DNA of 64,000 nt from Gaiellasilicea sp963784895 (GTDB lineage: Bacteria; Actinomycetota; Thermoleophilia; Gaiellales; Gaiellaceae): NCBI GenBank assembly GCA_963784895.1, contig CAWATM010000010.1, positions 1 to 64,000 of the forward strand, written 5' to 3'. This document shows positions 32,845 through 40,864 of the stretch, piece by piece (position 1 is the first letter of the stretch; every line of letters begins with the position of its first letter). The notes under the pieces were generated by a model. That model was not told the DNA's origin. It was given only the letters and a program-made list of their open reading frames with translations, and ran no database searches. A program made the translations under genes and the position numbers.

Positions 32845-34121
32845 GTCGGGGACGGCGTGGCGGCCGGCTCGGTCGGCTCGGCGAGGCTGACGGCCTGGTC
32901 TGCCGCCGCGCCCTGCTGCCGGCTCCGGAAGAGGAACGGCACGGCGAGCAGCTGGAAGAGCGCGCCGAACGCGAACGACGTGCCGTAACTCGACGCGTCC
33001 GCCGCCTTCCCGAGCACGGGCTGGATCACGACGCCGCCGCTCGAGCCCATCAGCGAGTCGAACGAGAGCACCGTCGCCCGCTGCTGCGACGGAATCATGT
33101 CGTTCAGGTACGCCTGCCGGATCGGCATGTTCGCCGCGAAGACGAGGCCCCAGACGACGAGCAGGGCGAGGGCGACCCAGAACGAGCCGACAACGGCGAG
33201 CAGGCCGAGGATGGCGGCGCTCGTGAGCGCGCCAAGGATCAGCGACGTCGTCCGCTTCGCGAACAGGGCCCGGATCCTGGGCGCTGCGTAGCCGCCGAGG
33301 ATCTGCGAGCCGGCGACGATCGCGGCCGCGAGCCCGGCGACCGCGTAGGCGTCGGGGTCGCCGTACAGGTCGAGCAGGTACGGCTGCAGCGCGTAGAAAG
33401 TGTAGATCCCGACGCCCGCCGTGAACGGCGCCGCGAGCATCATCCAGCGCACGGGCGGGCTCTTGAGCCCGTATTCGAGCGAGGCGTCGAAGACCGCCTT
33501 CGTCGCCTGCAGCGGGCCCGTTGAGGGCGCCGGCTCGAAACCCAGGTCGTGCATCAGCCGCCAGGCGACCCCGAACATGACGAGGAGGACGCCGACCCGG
33601 AGCAGGAACGGCACGCCCAGTGAGGTCGCCTGCGCGATCACACCGCCCGCGACCGAGCCGCCCAGCATCGCGACGCCGCCGATGATCTGGCCGCGCCCGA
33701 GCACCACCTCGAGGCCGCCGTCGTAGCGGGCGTGGTGGAGCGCGTCGACGAGCCAGGCTTCGACGGCGCCGGAGAAGAAGGTGAAGCCGAGACCGAGCAG
33801 CATCGAGACCACCGCCCACTGCCAGAACGGCGCCTCGGCGACCCAGAGCAAGTAGTAGAGGAGCGTCGAGGCCGAGAGCGTCAGCGTTCCGAGCAGGTAG
33901 GAGGTGCGCCTGCCCCACGTGTCCGCGACGACACCAGTCGGAATCTCGAAGACCATCATCCCGCCTGTGAAGAAGGCGTTCGCCGCGAACGCCTCCAGGT
34001 TGGAGAGCCCCGCGTCGAGCAGGAAGAGCGTGTTGATCCCCCAGATGAACGACGCTGCGAGCGTGTTGCCGAGCAGCAGGGTCAGGTAGGTGCGCTGGAT
34101 CCGGCGGGCCTGGTCGTTCAT
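32841..34121 (-). CDS. MFS transporter, 426 aa
   Basis: A 12-helix major facilitator. The loop between helices 2 and 3 reads GVVADTWGRRTSYL, and the TFFSGAVEAWLVDALHH segment in helix 4-5 is characteristic of a group of putative drug or metabolite exporters. The ATG at 34121 is used; the TTG at 34133 is possible. It follows the thioesterase gene by 39 nt on the same strand, so the two may form an operon. Substrate unknown. Confidence 0.85.
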   Translation of the reverse strand: MNDQARRIQRTYLTLLLGNTLAASFIWGINTLFLLDAGLSNLEAFAANAFFTGGMMVFEIPTGVVADTWGRRTSYLLGTLTLSASTLLYYLLWVAEAPFWQWAVVSMLLGLGFTFFSGAVEAWLVDALHHARYDGGLEVVLGRGQIIGGVAMLGGSVAGGVIAQATSLGVPFLLRVGVLLVMFGVAWRLMHDLGFEPAPSTGPLQATKAVFDASLEYGLKSPPVRWMMLAAPFTAGVGIYTFYALQPYLLDLYGDPDAYAVAGLAAAIVAGSQILGGYAAPRIRALFAKRTTSLILGALTSAAILGLLAVVGSFWVALALLVVWGLVFAANMPIRQAYLNDMIPSQQRATVLSFDSLMGSSGGVVIQPVLGKAADASSYGTSFAFGALFQLLAVPFLFRSRQQGAAADQAVSLAEPTEPAATPSPT

Positions 34122-34160
34122 CGGAGAGTTCAAACGCCGCGCGCGGCGGAATCCTGCCCG

Positions 34161-34550
34161 CTACGAGGAGAGCGCCGACCGCTCGTCGCTCGAGAGCGCC
34201 TTCGTGGTGCCGCCCGCGCCGTCGATCGCGACGACGACGAGCTCGAGCTCGGTCGCAACGCGGCCGTCCGGCGTGCTCAGGGTCACCTTCGCCGTCACGC
34301 TCGTGGTGCCGAGCTTGACGAGCTCCGCCGAGCCGACGGCGACGCGGTCGTCGAGCCGGAGCTCGCCGTGGTGGTCGATCGTCGTCCGGCGGGCGACGTA
34401 GTCCCAACTCGTGCCCGGACGCCGGCCGAGCTTCGTCTGGAACCAGTCGTCGAGCACCTCCTCCGCGTAGGTGAGATGGACGGCCTGGTTGACGTGGCCG
34501 TACGAGTCGAGGTCGCGCCAGCGGATCTCGATCTTCTTCTCGTGTGCCAC
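34161..34550 (-). CDS. 4HBT-type acyl-CoA thioesterase, 129 aa
   Basis: A single hotdog domain. The catalytic Asp lies in IRWRDLDSYGHVNQAVHLTYAEEVLDDW, the signature of the 4-hydroxybenzoyl-CoA thioesterase/YbgC family; the product is a free acid and CoA. The GTG at 34550 follows a GGAGGG ribosome site. The gene starts 28 nt beyond the 3' end of tRNA-Pro on the same strand and may be transcribed with it. Confidence 0.85.
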   Translation of the reverse strand: MAHEKKIEIRWRDLDSYGHVNQAVHLTYAEEVLDDWFQTKLGRRPGTSWDYVARRTTIDHHGELRLDDRVAVGSAELVKLGTTSVTAKVTLSTPDGRVATELELVVVAIDGAGGTTKALSSDERSALSS

Positions 34551-34578
34551 GGCCCTCCGACGGAATCTGGGTCTCGAG

Positions 34579-34653
34579 TCGGGGCGGCCGGATTCGAACC
34601 GGCGTCCTCCGCGTCCCAAACGCGGCGCTCTAACCAGGCTGAGCCACGCCCCG
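34579..34653 (-). tRNA. tRNA-Pro(TGG)
   Basis: On the minus strand: acceptor CGGGGCG with CGCCCCG, anticodon stem CCGCG/CGCGG around TTTGGGA (anticodon TGG), T arm GCCGG-TTCGAAT-CCGGC, discriminator A. No encoded CCA. Confidence 0.95.
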
Positions 34654-34694
34654 CTGCATCTCGCATGATCGTACTGCGCCGCCGCGCGGCCCGT

Positions 34695-34898
34695 TCAGCC
34701 GGAGCGGCGGTCGGTGCCGGAGCGGCGGTCGGTGCCGGTGCGGCGCTCCTCGGCCGCCGAGCGGGGCTCGCCGAAGCTCGAGCGCCGGTCCGGGCCGGCG
34801 CGGCGGTCGGTGCCGGTGCGGCGCTCGGTGTCGGGGCCTGTCTCGGAGCCTGGCTCCGTTCCGAAGACCTTGCCCAGCCACCTGCGGAGCGTGTTCAT
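34695..34898 (-). CDS. Small Arg/Asp-rich repeat protein, 67 aa
   Basis: A basic, low-complexity protein built from a repeated ERRTGTDRR/RRSGTDRRSG unit. About five units are visible, the last two almost identical. The ATG at 34898 opens MNTLRRWLGKVFGTEPG, a reasonable N-terminus. RRxGxDRR repeats occur in short actinobacterial proteins of unknown function. The DNA is a degenerate tandem repeat. It is downstream of the CtaG gene, whose frameshifted frame runs into this one; it could therefore be a chance extension. Confidence 0.45.
   Translation of the reverse strand: MNTLRRWLGKVFGTEPGSETGPDTERRTGTDRRAGPDRRSSFGEPRSAAEERRTGTDRRSGTDRRSG
34696..34830. repeat. Degenerate tandem repeat of 15-18 bp units
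   Basis: Units of the form CGGAGCGGCGGTCGGTGC and CGGTGCGGCGCTC recur several times, encoding the RR-G-DRR repeats on the minus strand. Confidence 0.6.
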
Positions 34899-34915
34899 GC
34901 TCGTGACGTTCGTGC

Positions 34916-35627
34916 TCAAGTCGCGGCGTCCTGCTCCGCGAAGAAGCGTGCGAAGAAGAATGCGAAGACCGCGAAGAAGACGATCGCCTCGGCCGCCGCC
35001 ATCGAGACGCCTGCGATCTGTTGGTCGAGGATCGGCGAGAGGCCCCAGAGCCGCGGCGCGTCGGCGTAGAAGTCGTAGATGGGGTCGGGCACGAGCGCCA
35101 GCATCAGCCCGATCGGGCTTGCGAGCAGGAAGGCCGCGAACACGTAGACCGCCTTCGCGCCCGCGCGTCATCGCACCGTGGACGACGGGCCACCAGAGGG
35201 CGAGCCCGGTGAGGAAGTAGAGCGCGTGCTCGAGGTGGAGCAGCGAGTGGGGGTGACGGAGCGCCGCGTCGTAGATCCAGGGCAAATGCCAGACGCCGTA
35301 GTTGACGAGCCAGACGGCGAGCGCTGGGAGCGGCGGCACCCGCGGCACGCGCGCGGCGAGTGCGGGCGGGATCGCGAGGACGGCCAGCAGTGGCGCCCAC
35401 TCGGCGAGGACGACGTTCTGGATCAGGTGCACCGAGAGCAGGTACCCGAGCGAGATCGTCTCGATCGGCGTGATCGTGACTGCCAGCAGCAGGGCCATCG
35501 CCGCGAGCCAGCATGCGATCCGCCAGCCAGGCGCGGGGGTGCGCCGCAGCAGCCAGAAGTAGCCCGCTGTCATGGCCGGGACGAGGAGGAGCGCCTCGAC
35601 GTTCCAGGACCACGCATACGGATCCAC
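34916..35627 (-). pseudogene. CtaG-like cytochrome c oxidase assembly protein, frameshifted
   Basis: A polytopic membrane protein of the caa3-type oxidase assembly (CtaG) family. The 5' part (GTG 35627, MDPYAWSWNVEALLLVPAM to ALALWWPVVHGAMTRG) carries NVVLAEWAPLLAVLAIP and HLPWIYDAALRHP. The 3' part (AKAVYVFAAFLLASPIGLMLALVPDPIYDFYADAPRLWG, to 34916) is in the next frame. Removing one G from the GGG near 35169 rebuilds one roughly 237-residue protein. As it stands the protein is truncated; sequencing error is equally likely. A TAGCGT box ends 6 nt before the GTG start, indicating a leaderless promoter. Confidence 0.8.
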
Positions 35628-35632
35628 GCGGC

Positions 35633-35639
35633 TACGCTA
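35633..35639. promoter_or_regulatory. Shared bidirectional -10 between CtaG and tRNA-Gly
   Basis: TACGCTA reads TACGCT on the plus strand (11 nt before tRNA-Gly) and TAGCGT on the minus strand (6 nt before the CtaG GTG). One 7-bp element appears to serve both divergent genes. Confidence 0.55.
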
Positions 35640-35649
35640 CGTGACCGCT

Positions 35650-35720
35650 GCGGGTGTAGCTCAATGGTAGAGCCCTAGCCTTCCAAGCTAGTTACGAGGG
35701 TTCGATTCCCTCCACCCGCT
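35650..35720 (+). tRNA. tRNA-Gly(TCC)
   Basis: Acceptor GCGGGTG with CACCCGC, anticodon stem CTAGC/GCTAG around CTTCCAA (anticodon TCC), T arm with GTTCGATTC, discriminator T. A 71-nt gene, compact as usual for tRNA-Gly. Confidence 0.95.
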
Positions 35721-35725
35721 CTCGC

Positions 35726-36049
35726 ATGCACGCCTCGATGACAACGACTCGGGGATCGGCCGAGGACATGGCCGCCGTCGCCACCATGGCGGGCGAGACC
35801 ATGGTCGAGTGGCTTCGCGACCTGGAGGGGTTCGCAGGCCTGCTCATGCTCTCGAACGACGACACCGGGATCACGCACGTGATCAGCTTCTGGGAGAGCA
35901 AGGACGTTGCCGAGCGCAGCCGGGTCGCGCGGTTGCAGCTGCGCGACCGGATCACGGCGACGGTCAACGTCGAGGTGCAGGAAACGGAGCCGTACGAGGT
36001 CGCATTCGCGGAGCTCGGCTCGTTCGGGGACGCTGCTCCGTCCAGCTGA
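35726..36049 (+). CDS. Small ABM/ferredoxin-like fold protein, 107 aa
   Basis: Resembles dimeric alpha/beta-barrel (antibiotic-biosynthesis-monooxygenase-like) proteins: a central segment MVEWLRDLEGFAGLLMLSNDDTGITHVISFWESKDVAERS, then RDRITATVNVEVQETEPYEVAF. No catalytic function can be assigned. The start may be ATG 35726 or 35738. It begins right after tRNA-Gly, from which it may be transcribed, and its stop precedes a permease gene by 8 nt. Confidence 0.7.
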   Translation: MHASMTTTRGSAEDMAAVATMAGETMVEWLRDLEGFAGLLMLSNDDTGITHVISFWESKDVAERSRVARLQLRDRITATVNVEVQETEPYEVAFAELGSFGDAAPSS

Positions 36050-36056
36050 GGGCCAC

Positions 36057-37019
36057 CTGCTCCGCTACGCGCTCAACCGGCTCGTCTGGACGATCCCCGT
36101 CGTCTTCGTCGCGGTCACGCTCACCTTCTTCCTCGTCCGCTCGATCGACGGCGACCCGTTCCGGCACGGGCCGCTCGTCGGCCTGACCGGGGAGGGCGGC
36201 TGGCAGAAGTACGGCGACTACCAGCCGCAGTCGATCCGCGACAACATGCGCCGCCGCTACGGGCTCGACCTGCCCTGGTACGAGCAGTACGGCAACTATC
36301 TCGCCGGCGTCGCGACGCTCAACCTCGGCCCTTCGCTCTCGTTCCGGAACCGCACCGTCGAGGAGATCATCGCCACGCAGGGGCCGGTGACGCTCGAGCT
36401 CTCGCTGCTCGCGCTCGGCTTCGCGTTTCTGGTCGGGATCCCGATCGGGCTTTGGAGCGCGCTCGCCGGCCGGTCCCCGCTCGCGCGGCTCGAAGGCGTC
36501 ACCTCCTCGCTCGCGCTCGCGCTGCCGGCATTCCTCGTCGGGACGCTCCTGATCTACGCGTTCGCGGTCCGAGCCGATCTCGTGCCGACGACCGGTTGGG
36601 ACGGCTGGCGCTCGAAGGTCCTGCCGACGATCACGCTCGGCCTCGTCCCGCTCGCCTATTGCTCCCGGCTGACGCGCGGCGCCGTCCTCGAGACGCTGCG
36701 CAACGACTACGTCCGCACCGCCCGCGCCAAAGGACTCCGCGGCAGCCGCGTGGTCGCCCAGCACGTGCTGCGGAATTCGCTCATCCCCGTGCTCAGCGCG
36801 GCCGGCCCCCTGCTCGGCGCGCTCGTGACGACGCTGTTCGTGGTCGAGGCCGTCTTCGCCGTGCCCGGCCTCGCCCGCCACTACGTCTCGGCGACGACGG
36901 CGAGCGACTACCCGCTGCTCCTCGGGATGACGGTCGTGCTGACCGTGTTCGTGATCACTGCGAACCTCCTCGTCGACCTGGCGCTCGCCGCGCTCGATCC
37001 CCGGCTGCGCGAGCGCTAG
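36057..37019 (+). CDS. Orphan DppB/OppB-type ABC permease, 320 aa
   Basis: A peptide/nickel-type permease with six helices. N-terminal LRYALNRLVWTIPVVFVAVTLTFFLVRSIDGDPF and the EAA loop AYCSRLTRGAVLETLRNDYVRTARAKGLRGSRVVAQHVLRNSLIPVLSA are canonical. There is no ATG/GTG/TTG near the family N-terminus; the CTG at 36057 would give MLRYALNRL, exactly the family start, with ribosome site GAGGG 4 nt before. No DppC, ATPase or binding-protein gene lies near, so it either pairs with subunits elsewhere or is a relic. The stop codon TAG is the first half of the -10 of the phoD gene. Confidence 0.8.
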   Translation: MLRYALNRLVWTIPVVFVAVTLTFFLVRSIDGDPFRHGPLVGLTGEGGWQKYGDYQPQSIRDNMRRRYGLDLPWYEQYGNYLAGVATLNLGPSLSFRNRTVEEIIATQGPVTLELSLLALGFAFLVGIPIGLWSALAGRSPLARLEGVTSSLALALPAFLVGTLLIYAFAVRADLVPTTGWDGWRSKVLPTITLGLVPLAYCSRLTRGAVLETLRNDYVRTARAKGLRGSRVVAQHVLRNSLIPVLSAAGPLLGALVTTLFVVEAVFAVPGLARHYVSATTASDYPLLLGMTVVLTVFVITANLLVDLALAALDPRLRER

Positions 37020-37028
37020 GCTCCGCCG

Positions 37029-38552
37029 ATGCGCCGGCTCCTCGTGCTCGCTCTCGCCGCGCTGGCACTCTCGTCCGCGGCCGAAGCTGCTCCGGGGTTC
37101 CGCTACGGCGTCGCAGCAGGCGAGATGACCTCGACGAGCGCGGTCCTCTGGACGCGGTCGAACGAGCTCGGCCGTGTCCGCCTCTTCGTCTGGCCGGCGC
37201 CGCGCAAGGGGATGCCGCCCGTCCAGATCACGCTGGCTCCGACCAACGCGCGCGACCGCGTCGTCCAGCGCCGCGTTCACGGCCTGAGGCCAGGGACGCG
37301 TTACGTCTATCTCTTCTCGACGCCGTACAGGACGTCTGAGATCGCGGCCGGCGGCACCTTCTGGACGGCGCCCGCGCCGAGCGCGAACACGACCGTGCGC
37401 TTTGCGATCAGCGGCGACGCGGACGGAGCGCGCGACCCGAAGACGCGCAAGCCTGCCTACAACGCCTTCCAGGTCTACGGCCGGATGGCGGCGGAGCGGA
37501 ACCACTTCAACATCAACCTGGGCGACACGATCTACTCCGACAGCGAAGTCGGGGGTGTCCCGCCCGCGCTGACGGTCGCGGCGAAGTGGGCGAAGTACAA
37601 GCAGAACCTCGGCTTCGGGCACCTGCGCAACCTCCGCCGCGGCACCGGCCTCTACAGCCACTGGGACGACCACGAGTTCATCAACGACTTCTCCCGCGCG
37701 GAGCATGGCGCCGCGATCTTCAACGGCGGCGTGGTCGCGTTCAGGGACTACTCACCGGTCACGTATACGCGCCAGCGGGGTCTCTACCGCACCTTCCGCT
37801 GGGGCAGGCATCTCGAGCTCTTCTTCCTCGACGAGCGTGCCTTCCGCTCCGCGAAGGTGCGGACCGCCTGCAACGGCGACCTCGCGCCGACGGCGCCGCA
37901 GTCGGTGCGGGACGCGTTCGCGGCGCTCGTGCCGGCGCTGGCGACCCCGGTGCCGCCGGCCTGCCTCGCCGCGATCGCCGATCCGTCGCGGACGATGCTC
38001 GGCGCGCGCCAGTACGCCGCCTTCACGAAGGCGATCAAGGCCTCGACCGCGACGTGGAAGGTGGTCGTCAACGAGGTGCCGATCCAGCAGTACTACGCGC
38101 TGCCGTACGACCGCTGGGAGGGGTACCAGGCCGAGCGCGAGAAGCTGCTTCGCTTCCTGCGTGCGAACGTGAAGAACGTTCTCTTCCTCAGCACGGACAC
38201 GCACGCGAACTTCGTCAACGAGGTGCGCCTAAGCACGCTCGGGCCGGGAGGGCCGGTCGGGACGGGCATCTGGGAGGTCGTGACGGGGCCGGTCGCGACG
38301 AACACGCAGAACAAGGAGGTCGACGAGACGCTCGGCCGGCCCGGGATGGGCTCTGCGATCACGGCGCTCTTCTACAAGCCGGCGCCGCCGCGGGGTGTCG
38401 GCATGGCGTGCGCGAGCGCCGACGTCTACAGCTACGCCGAGGTGAAGGTCACCGGCGCCGCGATCACCGTGACGCCCAAGGACGCGGCCGGAGCGCTCGT
38501 CCGCGAGGAAACGGGCGGCGCGTGCGGCCCGTTCACCTTCCGGGCCCGCTGA
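37029..38552 (+). CDS. PhoD-like alkaline phosphatase/phosphodiesterase, 507 aa
   Basis: A secreted metallophosphatase. The signal peptide (about 1-22, AAEAAPGF) precedes a fibronectin-like N-terminal domain (about 25-125, FRYGVAAGEMTSTSAVLWTRSN) and the catalytic domain with HFNINLGDTIYSD (metal Asp), SHWDDHEFINDF and FLSTDTHANFVNEV. These are metal ligands of the PhoD family, which use Ca/Fe to free phosphate. A TAGGCT box overlapping the upstream stop ends 6 nt before the ATG, so the transcript is leaderless. No pho box noted. Confidence 0.9.
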   Translation: MRRLLVLALAALALSSAAEAAPGFRYGVAAGEMTSTSAVLWTRSNELGRVRLFVWPAPRKGMPPVQITLAPTNARDRVVQRRVHGLRPGTRYVYLFSTPYRTSEIAAGGTFWTAPAPSANTTVRFAISGDADGARDPKTRKPAYNAFQVYGRMAAERNHFNINLGDTIYSDSEVGGVPPALTVAAKWAKYKQNLGFGHLRNLRRGTGLYSHWDDHEFINDFSRAEHGAAIFNGGVVAFRDYSPVTYTRQRGLYRTFRWGRHLELFFLDERAFRSAKVRTACNGDLAPTAPQSVRDAFAALVPALATPVPPACLAAIADPSRTMLGARQYAAFTKAIKASTATWKVVVNEVPIQQYYALPYDRWEGYQAEREKLLRFLRANVKNVLFLSTDTHANFVNEVRLSTLGPGGPVGTGIWEVVTGPVATNTQNKEVDETLGRPGMGSAITALFYKPAPPRGVGMACASADVYSYAEVKVTGAAITVTPKDAAGALVREETGGACGPFTFRAR

Positions 38553-38588
38553 GCAGCGCCGTCCGCGGCGCGCCGTAGGCTCCGCGGG

Positions 38589-39659
38589 ATGGAGGAGCGC
38601 CTCGTCCGCTTCCGCCCGCGGGCGATCCTGGTCGTGCTCGGGATCATCCTCGCCGGCGTCGTCCTGATCGAGATCGTGCAGGCTGCGCAGAGCGTCCTGA
38701 TCTGGATCTTCGTCGCGATCTTCCTCGCCCTCGCGCTCAACCCCGCGGTCGAGGGCCTGCAGCGGCGCGGCATCGCCCGGCGCGGGCTCGCGGTCACGAT
38801 CGTCTTCGTCGGCGCGATCCTCGCGATCGCCGCGCTCGGAGCGACGATCATCCCGATCATCGTCTCGCAGGTGAACGACTTCGTCGACGCCGTGCCGGGC
38901 TACGTCGAAGACCTGTCCGCGGGCCGCGGCCCGCTCGGGTTCCTCGAGCGCGAGTACCAGATCACCGAGCGCGTGCGGGAGGCGATCGCCGAGGGCGGTG
39001 CCTCGAGGCTGCTCGGGATCTCCGGGACGGCGCTCGCGGTGACGAAGGGCGTCGTCACCGCCGTGATCGCGACCGTGACGATCGCGTTCCTGACGCTCTT
39101 CATGCTGCTCGAAGGGCCGGCCTGGGTGGAGCGGCTCTACGGACTGCTGCCCGCAGAGCACCAGCCCCGCTGGCGCAGGATCGGGTACGACATCTACCGG
39201 ACGATCGGCGGCTACGTCACCGGCAATCTCGCGATTAGCCTGATCGCGGGCATCGTCTCGACCGCAGTGCTGCTCGCGCTCGGCGTGCCCTACGCCGTCG
39301 CGCTCGGCCTCGTCGTCGCGATCCTCGATCTCGTCCCGCTCGCCGGCGCGACGATCGCCGCCGTTCTGGTCACAACGGTCGCCTTCCTCGACTCGACGAC
39401 GTCCGGGATCATCGTCCTGATCTTCTTCATCGTCTACCAGCAGCTCGAGAACCATGTCCTGCAGCCGGTCGTGTACGGCCGCACCGTGCAGCTCTCGCCC
39501 CTTGCGGTGCTGATCGCGGTGCTGATCGGTGCTCAGCTCGCGGGCGTCGTCGGTGCGCTCGCTGCGATCCCCGTCGCGGGAGGGGTGCAGGTGCTGCTCG
39601 TCGAATGGCTCAGCCACCGGCGTACCAAGACGCGGGCGCCCGCCGAGCCGGCTGTCTAG
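38589..39659 (+). CDS. AI-2E family transporter (PerM/YhhT-like), 356 aa
   Basis: About eight hydrophobic helices with the family signatures VALALNPAVEGLQRRGIARRGLA near the N-terminus and VPYAVALGLVVAILDLVPLAGATIAAVLV and YQQLENHVLQPVVYGRTVQLSPLAVLIAVLIGAQLAGVVGALAAIPVAG in the C-terminal half. Members are linked to autoinducer export or ion transport; the substrate of this one is unknown. TAGGCT ends 7 nt before the ATG at 38589. Confidence 0.88.
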   Translation: MEERLVRFRPRAILVVLGIILAGVVLIEIVQAAQSVLIWIFVAIFLALALNPAVEGLQRRGIARRGLAVTIVFVGAILAIAALGATIIPIIVSQVNDFVDAVPGYVEDLSAGRGPLGFLEREYQITERVREAIAEGGASRLLGISGTALAVTKGVVTAVIATVTIAFLTLFMLLEGPAWVERLYGLLPAEHQPRWRRIGYDIYRTIGGYVTGNLAISLIAGIVSTAVLLALGVPYAVALGLVVAILDLVPLAGATIAAVLVTTVAFLDSTTSGIIVLIFFIVYQQLENHVLQPVVYGRTVQLSPLAVLIAVLIGAQLAGVVGALAAIPVAGGVQVLLVEWLSHRRTKTRAPAEPAV

Positions 39660-39711
39660 ATACCTCGATCGGATGATCGCCGTCCGGGCGTTAGCGTCCG
39701 ATTCGGAGGGT

Positions 39712-40260
39712 GTGGGAGGGCACTGCACCAGGATCTCGACGCGTGCGCTCGCGCTCGCGCTGGCGCTGCTGACCGTCTTCGCGGCCGGTGCCGGCGCGGC
39801 CTCTCAGCCCGCCCGCGCCCTCACTGCGGCCGACCAGCTCGAGAGTCAGGTCCTCGTCGAGCTGAACCAGATCCGGCAGCGGCACGGGCTGACACCGCTC
39901 CGCCTCTCGAAGCCACTCTCGGCGGCGGCCGACACCCACTCGCGCGCGATGGGGACGCACGGATTCTTCGACCACGACTCGCGCGACGGCTCCGAGTTCT
40001 GGCAGCGCGTGCAGCGCTTCTACGGCGACGAGGGCTACGAGAGGTGGTCGGTCGGCGAAAACCTGCTCTGGTCGTCAGGGCATCCGACCGCTGCGGCCGC
40101 GCTCAAGCTCTGGATGGGAAGCCCCGGCCACCGCAAGAACATCCTGACCGCGAGGTGGCGCGAGATCGGCCTCTCGGCGCTCAAGGTCGGATCGGCCCCG
40201 GGCGTCTACGGCGGCCGCGACGTCGTCATCATCACCACCGACTTCGGCACCCGCTCGTAG
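39712..40260 (+). CDS. Secreted CAP/SCP-domain protein (YkwD-like), 182 aa
   Basis: A signal peptide (about residues 5-30, RALALALALLTVFAAGAGA) is followed by a CAP domain (about 45-180). Family residues: LNQIRQRHGLTPLRLSKPLSAAADTHSRAM, HGFFDHDSRDG, VGENLLWSS and WMGSPGHRKNIL. The predicted His/Glu cluster is intact. Function in bacteria is unclear. I chose the GTG at 39712 because a TAGCGT box lies upstream at 39692-39697 and the N-terminus becomes a good signal peptide; the ATG at 39673 would precede the promoter. Confidence 0.8.
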   Translation: MGGHCTRISTRALALALALLTVFAAGAGAASQPARALTAADQLESQVLVELNQIRQRHGLTPLRLSKPLSAAADTHSRAMGTHGFFDHDSRDGSEFWQRVQRFYGDEGYERWSVGENLLWSSGHPTAAAALKLWMGSPGHRKNILTARWREIGLSALKVGSAPGVYGGRDVVIITTDFGTRS

Positions 40261-40592
40261 CCACCGGCCGGGCGGCTCCCGCCGGGCGGAGCCCGGCTCC
40301 GCCGCCCTCGCGCGCCTGACGGCACGCAGCTCTCCGGGTCTGTGCTGGCGCACTATCCCCTCCGGCTGCGCACCGTCAGCCACGCGCCGGAGGCGACGAG
40401 AGCCGTGAGCGACGGACCCTCGGCTCTCGTAGCCACCGGGGCGGCTCCCGCCGGGCGGAGCCCGGCTCTGCCGCCCTCGCGCGCCTGACGGCACGCAGCT
40501 CTCCGGGTCTGTGCCGGCGCACTATCCCCTCCGGCTGCGCACCGTCAGCCACGCGCCGGAGGCGACGAGAGCCGTAGGCGACGGACCCTCGG
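40257..40592. repeat. Tandem direct repeat, two copies of about 165 bp, 172-bp period
   Basis: Copy 1 runs from about 40257 to 40422 and copy 2 from 40429 to 40592, nearly identical except for a few substitutions and a small deletion. Each begins GTAGCCACCGG and ends GACGGACCCTCGG. Copy 1 overlaps the stop codon of the CAP gene. A shorter relative of the first part (CTCCCGCCGGGC, GGCTCCGCC, CCGGCGCACTATC) is at about 6410-6485. No gene is seen inside. tRNA-Arg follows copy 2. Confidence 0.85.
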
Positions 40593-40608
40593 GTTAGGCT
40601 GTTTGCGC

Positions 40609-40681
40609 GCGCCCGTAGCTCAGTGGACAGAGCGACGGACTTCTAATCCGTTGGCCGGAGGTTCGAATCCTCCCGGGCGCA
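40609..40681 (+). tRNA. tRNA-Arg(TCT)
   Basis: Acceptor GCGCCCG with CGGGCGC, anticodon stem ACGGA/TCCGT around CTTCTAA (anticodon TCT), T arm GGAGG-TTCGAAT-CCTCC, discriminator A. A TAGGCT box lies about 14 nt upstream. Confidence 0.95.
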
Positions 40682-40739
40682 TCAGAGATGCGTCCCTACC
40701 GACGGTGCGATCTTCCAGAGCTCGATCGAGCTCGGCCCC

Positions 40740-40766
40740 GGAGATTCGAATCCCTCCCGGGCGCAT
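40740..40766 (+). repeat. Duplicated 3' end of tRNA-Arg(TCT)
   Basis: A 27-bp stretch repeats the T-arm and acceptor end of the tRNA (40657-40682) with one substitution and one extra base, then CAT as in the tRNA. It is an att-site-like remnant 83 bp downstream, but no integrase or cargo remains between. Confidence 0.7.
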
Positions 40767-40864
40767 GAGGCCGGGTTGCAAAGCGCACGAGACCGACGTA
40801 TCGTCCGACGACATCGCTCCGGCGAGGACAGCACGACCGGGGCGCCACTGCGGAAGGGGTTTAC

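Noticed and set aside
31264..34407. A 1047-codon open frame on the minus strand across the ATPase, FKBP and MFS genes
   Set aside because: It is Arg/Pro-rich, without domains, and runs in the wrong frame of clear genes on both strands. High GC makes stop codons rare in such shadow frames.
34695..35627. A single 310-residue protein from the CtaG start to the RR-G-DRR repeats
   Set aside because: The middle part loses all membrane helices after the insertion near 35169, while the next frame continues the CtaG sequence, so a frameshift explains it better.
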